Assembly (NCBI GenBank): GCA_016936785.1
Contig: JAFGXE010000081.1
Coordinates: 1-19,439, forward strand
DNA from: Alphaproteobacteria bacterium
GTDB taxonomy: Bacteria; Pseudomonadota; Alphaproteobacteria; Rs-D84; NBLK01
Direction: 5' to 3'
Length of the DNA stretch: 19,439 nt
Part shown: piece after piece, positions 1 through 7,481 of the stretch
Position numbering within the stretch: the stretch's first letter is position 1
Layout: each line of letters opens with the position of its first letter
Program-made: the position numbers and the translations under genes
Notes under the pieces: model-generated
Told to the model about the DNA's origin: nothing
What the model saw: only the letters and a program-made list of their open reading frames with translations
Databases searched by the model: none

Positions 1-231
1 AAATTGGGTATTTCGTTTCAGCAACTTCAGAAATATGAAGTTGGCGCGAATCGCTTGAGCGTTTCTCGTCTGATTGAGATGTCCTCTTTACTGAAGGTGT
101 CCGTGGCGACAATCATTGGTGACACGAGTATTATGCCGGATGATATTGAAGCACGATCGTTTATGCGTCTCTATCATAATCTTTCTGCAGATGCGCGACG
201 TTGTTTACGGCAGTTTTTAGAAGTAATTTGA
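1..231 (+). CDS. XRE-family HTH transcriptional regulator (C-terminal part)
   Basis: The reading frame is open from the first base, so the N-terminus lies outside the window. The visible 76 residues begin inside a Cro/C1-type helix-turn-helix. The 'LGISFQQLQKYE.GANRLSVSRL' segment is the recognition-helix half typical of alphaproteobacterial XRE regulators, and a leucine-rich helix (LIEMSSLLKV) follows. The tail after about residue 45 is helical and has no recognisable ligand domain, so this is probably a small DNA-binding repressor of about 100-140 residues. Its target cannot be read from the sequence. It ends at a TGA stop, followed by a strong hairpin shared with the convergent lipoprotein gene. 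Confidence in the family is high and in the role low. Confidence 0.8.
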   Translation, partial: KLGISFQQLQKYEVGANRLSVSRLIEMSSLLKVSVATIIGDTSIMPDDIEARSFMRLYHNLSADARRCLRQFLEVI

Positions 232-248
232 ATTTTTGTATATTAATA

Positions 249-274
249 AAAAACTGGGAAGATTCCCAGTTTTT
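249..274. terminator. Bidirectional rho-independent terminator
   Basis: A 12-bp inverted repeat (AAAAACTGGGAA / TTCCCAGTTTTT, two-base centre) has a T run on each strand. It lies between the convergent XRE gene and vWA lipoprotein gene and can end both transcripts. Confidence 0.85.
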
Positions 275-297
275 TAACATAAACAATGGATCTCCTC

Positions 298-1908
298 TTA
301 GAAGAGATCTTCTTGTTTCTTTTGTGTCTTTGCAATTTTTGCGAGGCGGATGAGTTGAATAAGTTCTGCTCGATAGCCAAACGCATCTTTCCCTTTTGCT
401 TTTTGTGCGAGCTTAATTGCCGCATCATAATCAAAGTTGTTGTGAATATATTTACTTTGTTTAAGGAGTTGAGCAAACCCAGCAACCGCTACGCCAAATC
501 GCGCATTTGAACTCGCTTGTGTTGTTGCTTTTTTCTCAAGGTCAGTTGTAATTGCTTTTGAAAGCAATTTACTTGATTGTTCTCCAGGTGTTTTATAGCG
601 CATTTTTAGAAAACCATACTCATTCCCTTTCGGTGTTTGAGACTTTTTGTTTTCTGCATAACGATGGTCGCCAAGTAAAGATGCTTTGCTTCCAACTTCT
701 GTAATCTCATATATTGCTGTGACAGTATGTCCCGCTCCAATGTCTCCGGCATCTACTTTATCATTCTTAAAGTCTTCTTCTTTGAGCATCCGTGTTTCAT
801 ATCCAACTAATCGGTATTCTGCAACACGTTTTGGGTTAAACTCAACTTGGATTTTAACGTCGTTTGCAATCGGGAAAAGGGTTGATGTAAATTCTTCCAC
901 AAGAACTTTACGTGCTTCCATAAGAGTATCTATGTAGGAAGCATTTCCATTTCCTGCTTGAGTGAGTTTTTGCATGAGCGCATCGTTGTAATTTCCACGT
1001 CCGAAACTGAGAATAGAAAGATAAACACCTGTTTCACGTTTGCGCGAAATAAAATCTTCAAGTTGTTGAGGGTCTGTAATTCCGACATTGAAATCGCCGT
1101 CTGTTCCAATAATCACGCGGTTGATTGCGTTTTTATCGAAATTTTGCTCGGCAAGTTCATAGGCTTTACGGATTCCTTCTGCACCAGCTGTTGATCCCAT
1201 TGCATGAAGCTCATCTAGTGCTTTTTTAATTTTACGTTTTTCTTTTACAAGTGTTGGCTCAAGTGCAATTTTTGAGTTTCCTGCATAAGTGACAATTGCA
1301 ACGGTATCTGTTGGCTTAAGTTCGTCTAAGAGCATTTCAAGAGAACGTTGAAGCAAAGGGAGCTTGTCTTCTGAATACATTGAGCCAGACGTATCAAGGA
1401 GAAAAACAAGGTTAGCGCGCGGGGATGTTTTCTTTTGAATTTCATATCCCTTGATTCCAATGTGAATAAGTTTTGTATCTGCGTTCCATGGCGTTGGGAA
1501 AACCTCAATTGTCGGTTGGAATGGTTGTTCCTTTGTTGTTGGGAGGGTGTAATCATAGTCAAAATAGTTTACCATTTCTTCTATACGAACAGAATCTTTT
1601 GGTGGTAGAATCCCATCTTTGAGATAACGTCGTGTGTTTGCATAGGATGCTGTGTCGACATCAATAGAAAAAGTTGAAACAGGGTCTGTTTCAACGCTTT
1701 TAGTGGGATTTTCATCTGAATGAGCGTATTTGTCTTGATCAACAGGAATCGCCATTTGTTGGGGAGGAAGTCCTCTCATCATCATTTTTGGTTTTGCACT
1801 AACAAGAGGCGAAGGTTGAGATATTACTTCTTCGGGAGCTCCTTGATCTGATTCGTCTGAGCATCCAAAAATAAATAAAGGTAAAAGTAAAATGATTAAG
1901 CGAAACAT
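298..1908 (-). CDS. YfbK-like von Willebrand factor A lipoprotein
   Basis: The 536-residue protein starts with a short lipoprotein signal peptide ending in IFGC (lipid-bearing Cys16), so it should be anchored in the cell envelope. A low-complexity linker follows, then the VWF N-terminal domain seen in YfbK proteins (about residues 60-120, 'DVDTASYANTRRYL..G.LP..D.VRIEEMVNYF'). The vWA domain (about 165-340) has a complete MIDAS metal site: DTSGS at 172-176, Thr240 and Asp270. The C-terminal part matches the DUF3520 region of the family. The biochemical role of YfbK proteins is unknown; an adhesion or metal-dependent protein-binding role is inferred from the vWA fold. The ATG has a good Shine-Dalgarno (AAGGAG). 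The upstream pyk terminator suggests independent transcription. Confidence 0.9.
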   Translation of the reverse strand: MFRLIILLLPLFIFGCSDESDQGAPEEVISQPSPLVSAKPKMMMRGLPPQQMAIPVDQDKYAHSDENPTKSVETDPVSTFSIDVDTASYANTRRYLKDGILPPKDSVRIEEMVNYFDYDYTLPTTKEQPFQPTIEVFPTPWNADTKLIHIGIKGYEIQKKTSPRANLVFLLDTSGSMYSEDKLPLLQRSLEMLLDELKPTDTVAIVTYAGNSKIALEPTLVKEKRKIKKALDELHAMGSTAGAEGIRKAYELAEQNFDKNAINRVIIGTDGDFNVGITDPQQLEDFISRKRETGVYLSILSFGRGNYNDALMQKLTQAGNGNASYIDTLMEARKVLVEEFTSTLFPIANDVKIQVEFNPKRVAEYRLVGYETRMLKEEDFKNDKVDAGDIGAGHTVTAIYEITEVGSKASLLGDHRYAENKKSQTPKGNEYGFLKMRYKTPGEQSSKLLSKAITTDLEKKATTQASSNARFGVAVAGFAQLLKQSKYIHNNFDYDAAIKLAQKAKGKDAFGYRAELIQLIRLAKIAKTQKKQEDLF

Positions 1909-1984
1909 ATTTTTCTCCTTTTTTGTTTGTTTATTTGTTTTTTTAATAGATTAGTAGGCGAAACTTGAATAGGAAATTCTTATT

Positions 1985-2012
1985 TTAAAAGGCTCCCAAG
2001 GGAGCCTTTTAA
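1985..2012 (-). terminator. Terminator of pyruvate kinase gene
   Basis: A GC-rich hairpin (AAAAGGCTCCC / GGGAGCCTTTT, two-base centre) starts 14 bases past the pyk stop. The T tract on the minus strand is short (four T, within the stem), so efficiency may be moderate. It separates pyk from the downstream vWA lipoprotein gene. Confidence 0.65.
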
Positions 2013-2025
2013 TTATTTTCACATA

Positions 2026-3462
2026 TTAAAGCGTAATGACCGTCAAAAGGTTTGTGTATCCTTCTTTGTTTGGAGAAGAAACAGAGCCTGTTTTCTTTCC
2101 AGCTGTCATAATTATCTGATCTTGGCTTTTTAACCCAAGAAGAGATTTGGCATGTTTTATTGCGAGTTTTTCCATATCATTCACATCTATTGGTGTTTTA
2201 TCGAGTACAGCAGATTTGACACCATAAGCCATATTGAGTTGATTTGCTACTTTTGGATTTGTTGTCAGTGCAATGACTGGAACTTCAGGACGGTAGGCTG
2301 ATATTTTGCGTGCCATGTTTCCTGAGTGTGTAAATGCGACGATTGCTTTTGCACCAACGAGATCTGTTATATCCGCAGAAGAAAGCGCAAGCGCCTCGTC
2401 TGTTGTGAACTCAATTAGATCTGTGTGACGCGGGTTTAGGTTATCTCGGTAGTTTTCTGAGTTTTCAACGTCTTCAATGACTTTTGCCATCATTTTTACA
2501 ACTTCTTCTGGATAATTTCCAGCTGCGGTTTCCCCTGAAGTCATAATTGCATCGGCGCCAAGGTAAACAGCTGTTCCACAGTCGTTCAATTCTGCACGTG
2601 TTGGCATTGGTTTTTTTGTCATTGAGTCAAAAACATCTGTTGCTAAAATAACAGGTTTGCCAAGTCGACGACATGTTTCAATAATTTTACGTTGAAGCAC
2701 TGGGATTTGTGAAGGAGATGTTTCAATAGCAAGGTCTCCACGTGCGACCATAATAACATCGCATGCGCGCGTAATATTTTCGATATCATCGCAGGCAGAT
2801 GGTTTTTCTACTTTGACAATGATTTTTGCTTTGTCGCCAATAATTTTACGTGCTTCAAGAACATCTTCTACTGTTTGAACGAAAGAAAGTGCCACATAAT
2901 CCACACCCAATTTAAGTGCAAAATCAAGGTCTTTACGATCTTTTGGTGTCAACGCAGACATTTTTAAAATTGTGTCTGGAATATTAAATCCTTTGCGCTC
3001 AGAAAGCTCTGTCCCATAAACAACTTTTGTTTCAATCTCATTTTTAGAAACTTTTTCAGCTTTTAATGCAACGCGCCCATCATCAATTAAAATTGTTGAT
3101 CCTTTTTTGAGAGACTCAAAAACTTCTTTATGAGGAAGCGTGACTCCGTTTTTGTCGCCATCTATCTTTTTAAGATAAAGAGTAAATTTTTGTCCAGGTT
3201 TAATGGTTACCTTATCTTCTTTAAATGTTCCGATGCGATGTTTTGCTCCTTGGAGATCGGCTACTATCGCAATAGGGCGTTTAAGTTTTTTGGAGAGTGC
3301 GCGAATATGGTTATAACGGACTTTGTGGTTCTCATGGATATCGTGACTAAAGTTCATGCGACAAACATCCACCCCTGCTTTGAGAAGTTTTTCGAGCATT
3401 TTTGGATCTTCGCTTGCGGGTCCAATAGATGACATAATTTTTGTAAAAGTGTGTAAAGGCAT
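2026..3462 (-). CDS. pyk: Pyruvate kinase
   Basis: Pyruvate kinase converts phosphoenolpyruvate and ADP to pyruvate and ATP, the last step of glycolysis, in the cytosol. The 478-residue length fits the family. Active-site residues are visible: Arg35 and Asn37 in 'RMNFSH', Asp69 and Arg76 around 'ADLQGAKHR', Lys217 and Glu219 in 'KVEK', Asp243 in 'ARGDL', and Thr275. The B-domain segment 'LPHKEVFESLKKG..ILIDDGRVAL' and 'SERKGFNIPDT' are of the alphaproteobacterial type. Two normally well-kept stretches differ: 'DLQGPK' reads 'DLQGAK', and 'ATQMLESM' reads 'ATDVFDSM'. The start has an AAGG Shine-Dalgarno about 7 bases upstream. It is divergent from gapR and ends at its own hairpin. Confidence 0.95.
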   Translation of the reverse strand: MPLHTFTKIMSSIGPASEDPKMLEKLLKAGVDVCRMNFSHDIHENHKVRYNHIRALSKKLKRPIAIVADLQGAKHRIGTFKEDKVTIKPGQKFTLYLKKIDGDKNGVTLPHKEVFESLKKGSTILIDDGRVALKAEKVSKNEIETKVVYGTELSERKGFNIPDTILKMSALTPKDRKDLDFALKLGVDYVALSFVQTVEDVLEARKIIGDKAKIIVKVEKPSACDDIENITRACDVIMVARGDLAIETSPSQIPVLQRKIIETCRRLGKPVILATDVFDSMTKKPMPTRAELNDCGTAVYLGADAIMTSGETAAGNYPEEVVKMMAKVIEDVENSENYRDNLNPRHTDLIEFTTDEALALSSADITDLVGAKAIVAFTHSGNMARKISAYRPEVPVIALTTNPKVANQLNMAYGVKSAVLDKTPIDVNDMEKLAIKHAKSLLGLKSQDQIIMTAGKKTGSVSSPNKEGYTNLLTVITL

Positions 3463-3517
3463 TGTTTTTTCCTTGCGTTCTGTTTTTCTTTCTTCTAGAA
3501 TCTCCTTGAGAGAAATC

Positions 3518-3538
3518 TAAGAGACTATACAAGTCTTA
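3518..3538. promoter_or_regulatory. Imperfect dyad between divergent pyk and gapR
   Basis: TAAGAGACT and AAGTCTTA form an imperfect inverted repeat around ATAC. It overlaps a minus-strand TATAGT that could be the pyk -10. It lies in the 101-base divergent intergenic region and could be an operator for either gene. The evidence is symmetry and position only. Confidence 0.3.
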
Positions 3539-3563
3539 TTTCAAAAAATAAAGGAGAATCTAA

Positions 3564-3809
3564 ATGGCAAAGAATGTGGGTGGAATCGCGTCAGATCAAC
3601 TTAAATCATTTGTGCAACGTATCGAAAAACTCGAAGAAGAAACAGCAAATTTACGTCAAGACACAAAAGAGGTTTTTGAAGAAGCAAAAATATCTGGTTT
3701 TGATGTGAAGATTCTTAAAACAGTCATTAGATTGAAGAAAATGGATCCTGAAAAACGTGCTCAGGAAGAAGAAATGATTAAACTTTATGCAGATGCGCTT
3801 GATGCATAA
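3564..3809 (+). CDS. gapR: GapR / DUF2312 DNA-binding protein
   Basis: The 81-residue protein matches the GapR (UPF0335, DUF2312) family almost end to end. It has the core 'QLKSFVQRIEKLEEE...I.EVF.EAK..GFDVK.LK.VIRLKKMD..KR.EEE....LYADAL'. In Caulobacter GapR binds overtwisted DNA ahead of replication and transcription and stimulates type II topoisomerases; the family is almost confined to alphaproteobacteria, which makes it a lineage marker here. The first half is a predicted coiled coil for oligomerisation, followed by the basic DNA-contact region. A strong Shine-Dalgarno (AAGGAG) precedes the ATG by 7 bases. tatA follows after 20 bases on the same strand, and a terminator follows tatA, so the two probably share an mRNA. 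Confidence 0.93.
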   Translation: MAKNVGGIASDQLKSFVQRIEKLEEETANLRQDTKEVFEEAKISGFDVKILKTVIRLKKMDPEKRAQEEEMIKLYADALDA

Positions 3810-3829
3810 ATAAATTAAAAGGAAAAAAT

Positions 3830-4177
3830 ATGATGCCTCATTTTTGGGAAATATTGTTAATTGTTATTGTTGTGCTTTTACTTTTTGGTGCGGGAAAGAT
3901 TCCGCAACTGATGAAAGATTTTGCTGAAGGAATTAAAGCATTTAAGTCTGGGTTGAAAGAAGAGCCAACAAAAGTTGCGCCAAAGAAACCTGTTGCTTCA
4001 AAAGCGCCAGCTAAAAAAACAGTTGTAAAAAAAGCACCCGTTAAAAAAGTAACACCCGCAAAGAAACCTGTTGCGAAAAAAACAGTTGCAAAAAAGCCTG
4101 TTGCAAAAGTCACAACGACAAAAGCAGTGTCAAAAGCACCTGCGAAAAAGAAACCTGTTTCTAAAAAGAAGAAATAA
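3830..4177 (+). CDS. tatA: TatA twin-arginine translocase subunit with lysine-rich tail
   Basis: TatA forms the pore or membrane-weakening oligomer of the Tat pathway, which exports folded proteins. Residues 6-22 are the single transmembrane helix. They are followed by the hallmark 'FGAGKIPQLMKDFAEGIKAFKSGL' (19-42), which contains the hinge and amphipathic helix and fits TatA better than TatB. From about residue 46 to 115 the protein is a repetitive Lys/Ala/Pro/Val tail (AKKP, VKK, VAKK units). 25 of the last 65 residues are lysine and none is acidic, resembling histone H1 or AlgP tails. The protein is therefore longer than the usual 60-90 residues. A second in-frame ATG directly follows the first, so the start could shift by one codon. 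No tatB or tatC is adjacent. Confidence 0.9.
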   Translation: MMPHFWEILLIVIVVLLLFGAGKIPQLMKDFAEGIKAFKSGLKEEPTKVAPKKPVASKAPAKKTVVKKAPVKKVTPAKKPVAKKTVAKKPVAKVTTTKAVSKAPAKKKPVSKKKK

Positions 4178-4194
4178 AAATTTCTGAATAAAGA

Positions 4195-4220
4195 AAATCC
4201 CGCACTTGCGGGATTTTTTT
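4195..4220. terminator. Bidirectional terminator between tatA and leuS
   Basis: A stem of AAATCCCGCA / TGCGGGATTT is followed by T7 on the plus strand and has an AAAA run on the other side. It lies 17 bases past the tatA stop and 10 bases past the leuS stop, so it can serve both convergent genes. Confidence 0.85.
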
Positions 4221-4230
4221 AATGGTTATT

Positions 4231-6684
4231 CTACACAACAATATTCACAAGTCTTTTTGGGACAACGATGATTTTTCGAATCGGTTTATCGCTAATGAAG
4301 TTTTTGATTTTGTCGTTTTCTTTTGCGAGAGATTCGAGTTCTTCTTTCGATGTTTCAAGAGGCACTTGAATTTCTGAGCGATTCTTTCCGTTTACTTGAA
4401 GGACGATTGTGATTGTTTCTTCAACAAGATATTTTTCATCATAAGTTGGCCATGGTTCAAAAACAAGCATCTCTTTTTCGCCCAGTTTTCCCCAGATTTC
4501 TTCTGTGAGGTGGGGTGCAAAAGGGTTTAATATTTGCGCGAATCTTTTCACGAAATCTTTTGCGAAATCTTTCTGAGACGCGATTGCATTGTAGCACTCC
4601 ATTAGACCAGAAACAGCCGTGTTAAATTTTCGCGAATCGATTCGTTCGCCTACTTCTTTGATTGCACGGTGTATTGCTTTGAGTTCGGTTTCATTCATTT
4701 CTCTATTAGATGTTTTTTCTGTAAGCGCAAAGATTTTTGTCAGAAAACGAGAGACACCAATCATAGCATTGATATTCCATGCGACGGCTTCTGTGAAAGG
4801 GCCGATAAACATTTCATAGGTGCGTAATGTATCTGTGCCATATTCAGCGCGAACATCATCTGGGTTGACGACATTCCCCTTCGATTTGGACATTTTAGCA
4901 CCATCAGGCCCCAGAATGAGCCCTTGGGAAAATCGATTTTTAAAAGGTTCATCAAAAGAAACAAGTCCCATATCAAAGAGTGCTTTATGCCAAAAACGTG
5001 CGTAAAGTAAATGACGTGTTGTGTGTTCTTGTCCGCCTTCATAAAGATCAACCTGTCCCCAGTAATTCATCTTTTCTTTAGAGGAAAATTCTGCGTCATT
5101 GTGCGGGTCCATATAACGCAAATAATACCAAGATGATCCTGCCCAATTCGGCATAGTATCTGTCTCACGTTTTGCGTGTCCTCCACATTTTGGACATGTT
5201 GTATTGACCCAGTCTGTTGCACGCGCAAGGGGTGCATCGCCGTCTTCTGTCGGGAGGTAATCTTGAATCGGCGGGAGTTCTAAAGGAAGCGCAGATTCAG
5301 GAAGTGGTTCCCATCCACATTTTTCACAATAGACCATCGGGACAGGTTCTCCCCAATAGCGTTGACGCGAAAAGAGCCAGTCGCGCATTTTGTATTCAAT
5401 TTTCTTTTCTCCAATGTTTTGTTTTTGAATTTCTTCAATTGCTTTTGCAATCGCTTCTGTTTTAGAGAGATCATTTAAAAATTCGGAATTAATGAGTGTG
5501 CCGTCGCCGACATAGGCTTCTTTTCCAATATCTCCACCAGAAACAACTTCTTGAATAGAGAGGTCGAATTTTTTTGCAAATTCATAGTCGCGTTGGTCGT
5601 GTGCTGGAACGGCCATGATTGCACCTGAACCATAGCTCATCATTACATAATCTGCGACAAAAATAGGGATTTCTTTTTTTGTGAAAGGATGGATCGCTTT
5701 AATTCCCTTTATTTCAACCCCTGTCTTTTCTTTGTTCTCTTGGCGTTGCATGTCTGTTTTTTTATTTGAGGCGTCTTGATAAGATTGTATTTCATCTAAG
5801 TTGAGAATGTTTTTTTCTGCTTTTTTAAGAAGCGGATGTTCAGGCGCAATCACCATAAAGGTCACGCCGAAAAGTGTGTCGGGGCGGGTTGTGAAGACGG
5901 AAAGGTTTCCTATATGCATATTCGATATTTTATTTGATTTAGCTGGTTGTGCTAATTCGTATCTTGTCTTTACTTCGAAATTTATTTCTGCGCCAACGGA
6001 TTTTCCAATCCAGTTTTTTTGTTGCGCTTTGATGCTTTCTGTATAATCAACGCGATCGAGTCCCTCAATAAGTTTTTCGGAGTAACTTTTCATTCGGAGC
6101 GTCCATTGTGATTTTCTTTTTTGAATCACATCCCCGCCACAGCGTTCGCATTTGCCTTGTTCGAGCTCTTCGTTTGTGAGGGCGAGTTTACAAGCTGGGC
6201 ACCAGTTCATGGTATCTTCAGCTTTATACGCGAGGCCTTCTTTGAAAAACTGAATGAACATCCATTGTGTCCATTTGTAGTAATCTGGGTGAGAGGTATT
6301 AACTTCTCGATCCCAATCAAAAGAAATTCCAAGATTCTGAATTTGTTTTTTATAATTTTCACAATTTGTTTCTGTAGTTATTTTGGGGTGTTGTCCAGTC
6401 TTTATCGCGTATTGCTCTGCTTGCATCCCAAATGCGTCATACCCAATTGGAAACAAAACATTTTTTCCTTCCATGCGTTTTTTTCGTGCAATCACATCCA
6501 TGGCTGTGTATGGGCGGACATGTCCAACATGTAGTCCTGCACCAGATGGAAAAGGAAATTCAATCAGGCAGTAGAATTTTTCTTTATCTGATTTTTCTGT
6601 TGTGTGGAAAACATTTTTTTCTGCCCAGTTTTTTTGCCATTTTTTTTCAATGTCTGAGAAAGAATAAGTTTTTTCGTTTGCCAT
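4231..6684 (-). CDS. leuS: Leucyl-tRNA synthetase
   Basis: This class Ia synthetase charges tRNA-Leu with leucine. The 817-residue protein has the HIGH box as HVGH (52-55), the KMSKS loop (597-601), and the CP1 editing domain with 'TTRPDT' (265-270) and 'AHDQRD' (361-366); a C-terminal anticodon-binding domain follows. Two zinc-type cysteine sets are present: C162/C165/C179/C182 and C453/C456/C497/C500. This four-cysteine ZN-1 insert, together with 'GGQEHTTRHLLYARFWHK' near 550-567, is unlike the usual proteobacterial LeuS, which has 'NWDPVDQTVLANEQ' and 'GGVEHAVLHLLYARF'. It resembles LeuS from CPR bacteria and some Firmicutes, so horizontal replacement is possible. An AAAGGA Shine-Dalgarno precedes the ATG. 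A minus-strand TATAGT (6718-6723) is a possible -10. Confidence 0.95.
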   Translation of the reverse strand: MANEKTYSFSDIEKKWQKNWAEKNVFHTTEKSDKEKFYCLIEFPFPSGAGLHVGHVRPYTAMDVIARKKRMEGKNVLFPIGYDAFGMQAEQYAIKTGQHPKITTETNCENYKKQIQNLGISFDWDREVNTSHPDYYKWTQWMFIQFFKEGLAYKAEDTMNWCPACKLALTNEELEQGKCERCGGDVIQKRKSQWTLRMKSYSEKLIEGLDRVDYTESIKAQQKNWIGKSVGAEINFEVKTRYELAQPAKSNKISNMHIGNLSVFTTRPDTLFGVTFMVIAPEHPLLKKAEKNILNLDEIQSYQDASNKKTDMQRQENKEKTGVEIKGIKAIHPFTKKEIPIFVADYVMMSYGSGAIMAVPAHDQRDYEFAKKFDLSIQEVVSGGDIGKEAYVGDGTLINSEFLNDLSKTEAIAKAIEEIQKQNIGEKKIEYKMRDWLFSRQRYWGEPVPMVYCEKCGWEPLPESALPLELPPIQDYLPTEDGDAPLARATDWVNTTCPKCGGHAKRETDTMPNWAGSSWYYLRYMDPHNDAEFSSKEKMNYWGQVDLYEGGQEHTTRHLLYARFWHKALFDMGLVSFDEPFKNRFSQGLILGPDGAKMSKSKGNVVNPDDVRAEYGTDTLRTYEMFIGPFTEAVAWNINAMIGVSRFLTKIFALTEKTSNREMNETELKAIHRAIKEVGERIDSRKFNTAVSGLMECYNAIASQKDFAKDFVKRFAQILNPFAPHLTEEIWGKLGEKEMLVFEPWPTYDEKYLVEETITIVLQVNGKNRSEIQVPLETSKEELESLAKENDKIKNFISDKPIRKIIVVPKRLVNIVV

Positions 6685-6717
6685 GGGAATTTCCTTTGGA
6701 ATAAAAATTGTCTTTTC

Positions 6718-6723
6718 ACTATA
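6718..6723 (-). promoter_or_regulatory. leuS: Possible leuS -10 element
   Basis: The minus strand reads TATAGT here, about 34 bases upstream of the leuS ATG. No convincing -35 is seen at 16-18 bases, so this is tentative. A perfect palindrome TTTTCGAAAA (6732-6741) lies just upstream of it. Confidence 0.3.
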
Positions 6724-6793
6724 AAAGAGAATTTTCGAAAAATAAAGTTAAAACATTTTTTCCTTGACCTGCCTTGTTTATTCTGGGAAAGTT

Positions 6794-6822
6794 TTTTATC
6801 GAAGAATGATTTTTCGATAAAA
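6794..6822 (+). repeat. Inverted repeat in the leader of the outer-membrane protein gene
   Basis: Perfect 10-base arms (TTTTATCGAA / TTCGATAAAA) flank a 9-base spacer. The element ends 8 bases before the GGGAG Shine-Dalgarno of the downstream barrel gene. It has no T tract and is not a terminator. It could be a 5' leader stem that stabilises the mRNA or modulates translation, or a dyad operator. Confidence 0.6.
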
Positions 6823-6840
6823 TAATTTAGGGAGTCAAAA

Positions 6841-7386
6841 ATGAAAAAATTATCACTTGTTGCACTTGCTACAATGCTTGTCGGCGGTGCAATGCCAGCA
6901 ACTGCTGGTTTCTATGGAAGTCTTGGTGTTGGATCTGCGCTTTCTGCAAGTGTAGAAGACGCTGATGCTGATGATGGTGCTGCTTACGCAATTGCTGTTG
7001 GATCCGACGTTCCTCTTCTTCCTGTGCGTGTGGAAGTTGAAAGTTTTGATATTCAATTTGGAGATCTTACTTATTCAACAGATAACTATGGTAAATTTAG
7101 TGCGCATGGATTGATGTTGAATGCTTACGCAGGTTTGCCAATTCCAGTTGTTTCTCCTTATATCGGCGCAGGAATTGGAAAAGCACAAACATCTGCAACA
7201 GAGGCGCACGCTTCTAAGACAGAAAGTGCTTACCAGTTGATGGCGGGTATTGAACTTTCTATTCCGCTTCTTCCTTTTGCTTTAGGGGTTGAATATCGTT
7301 ACCTTGATACAAGTGCAGATATGGATGGTGGCAGTATGGATATTTCTGCTCAATCAGTTCTCTTGAAAGCACGTATTTCTTTCTAA
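6841..7386 (+). CDS. Outer-membrane beta-barrel protein (OmpA/opacity-like)
   Basis: The 181-residue protein opens with a clear Sec signal peptide, MKKLSLVALATMLVGGAMPATA, with predicted cleavage before GFYG. The mature part alternates hydrophobic and polar residues in strand-sized blocks ('GFYGSLGVGSA', 'VRVEVESFDIQFGDL', 'LMLNAYAGLPIP', 'VSPYIGAGIG', 'YQLMAGIEL', 'ALGVEYRYLDT', 'SVLLKARISF'). It ends in phenylalanine, the usual signal for BAM-assisted insertion. This fits an eight-stranded barrel of the OMP_b-brl type. There is no C-terminal peptidoglycan-binding OmpA domain. Its function is unknown; small barrels of this type are often abundant surface proteins. The start is supported by a GGGAG Shine-Dalgarno. 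A terminator follows. Confidence 0.88.
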   Translation: MKKLSLVALATMLVGGAMPATAGFYGSLGVGSALSASVEDADADDGAAYAIAVGSDVPLLPVRVEVESFDIQFGDLTYSTDNYGKFSAHGLMLNAYAGLPIPVVSPYIGAGIGKAQTSATEAHASKTESAYQLMAGIELSIPLLPFALGVEYRYLDTSADMDGGSMDISAQSVLLKARISF

Positions 7387-7406
7387 GAAATTTTTATCTA
7401 TAAAAT

Positions 7407-7440
7407 GAACGCTGATACATCTTGTCGGCGTTCTTTTTTT
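7407..7440 (+). terminator. Rho-independent terminator after the outer-membrane protein gene
   Basis: The stem GAACGCTGA / TCGGCGTTC (9 bp, one G-U pair) has a 9-base loop and is followed by seven T. It ends the barrel-gene transcript. Its descending arm overlaps the predicted ftsZ -35 box. Confidence 0.88.
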
Positions 7441-7450
7441 ATGATATAAT
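7422..7450 (+). promoter_or_regulatory. ftsZ: ftsZ promoter (-35 and extended -10)
   Basis: TTGTCG (7422-7427) and a perfect TATAAT (7445-7450) are separated by 17 bases. TG one base before the -10 makes it an extended -10. The start codon is about 31 bases beyond the -10. A perfect 11-base palindrome CGTTAATAACG (7457-7467) lies at about the start of transcription and could be an operator. Confidence 0.75.
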
Positions 7451-7481
7451 CTTTTCCGTTAATAACGAAAAAGGATAAAGA

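Noticed and set aside
3838..4113. Minus-strand frame opposite tatA
   Set aside because: It is a mirror of the repetitive lysine codons (Phe/Thr/Gly-rich), with no start signal or known family.
6764..6769. TTGACC as -35 of the outer-membrane protein promoter
   Set aside because: No acceptable -10 lies 16-18 bases downstream, so the promoter is left unassigned.
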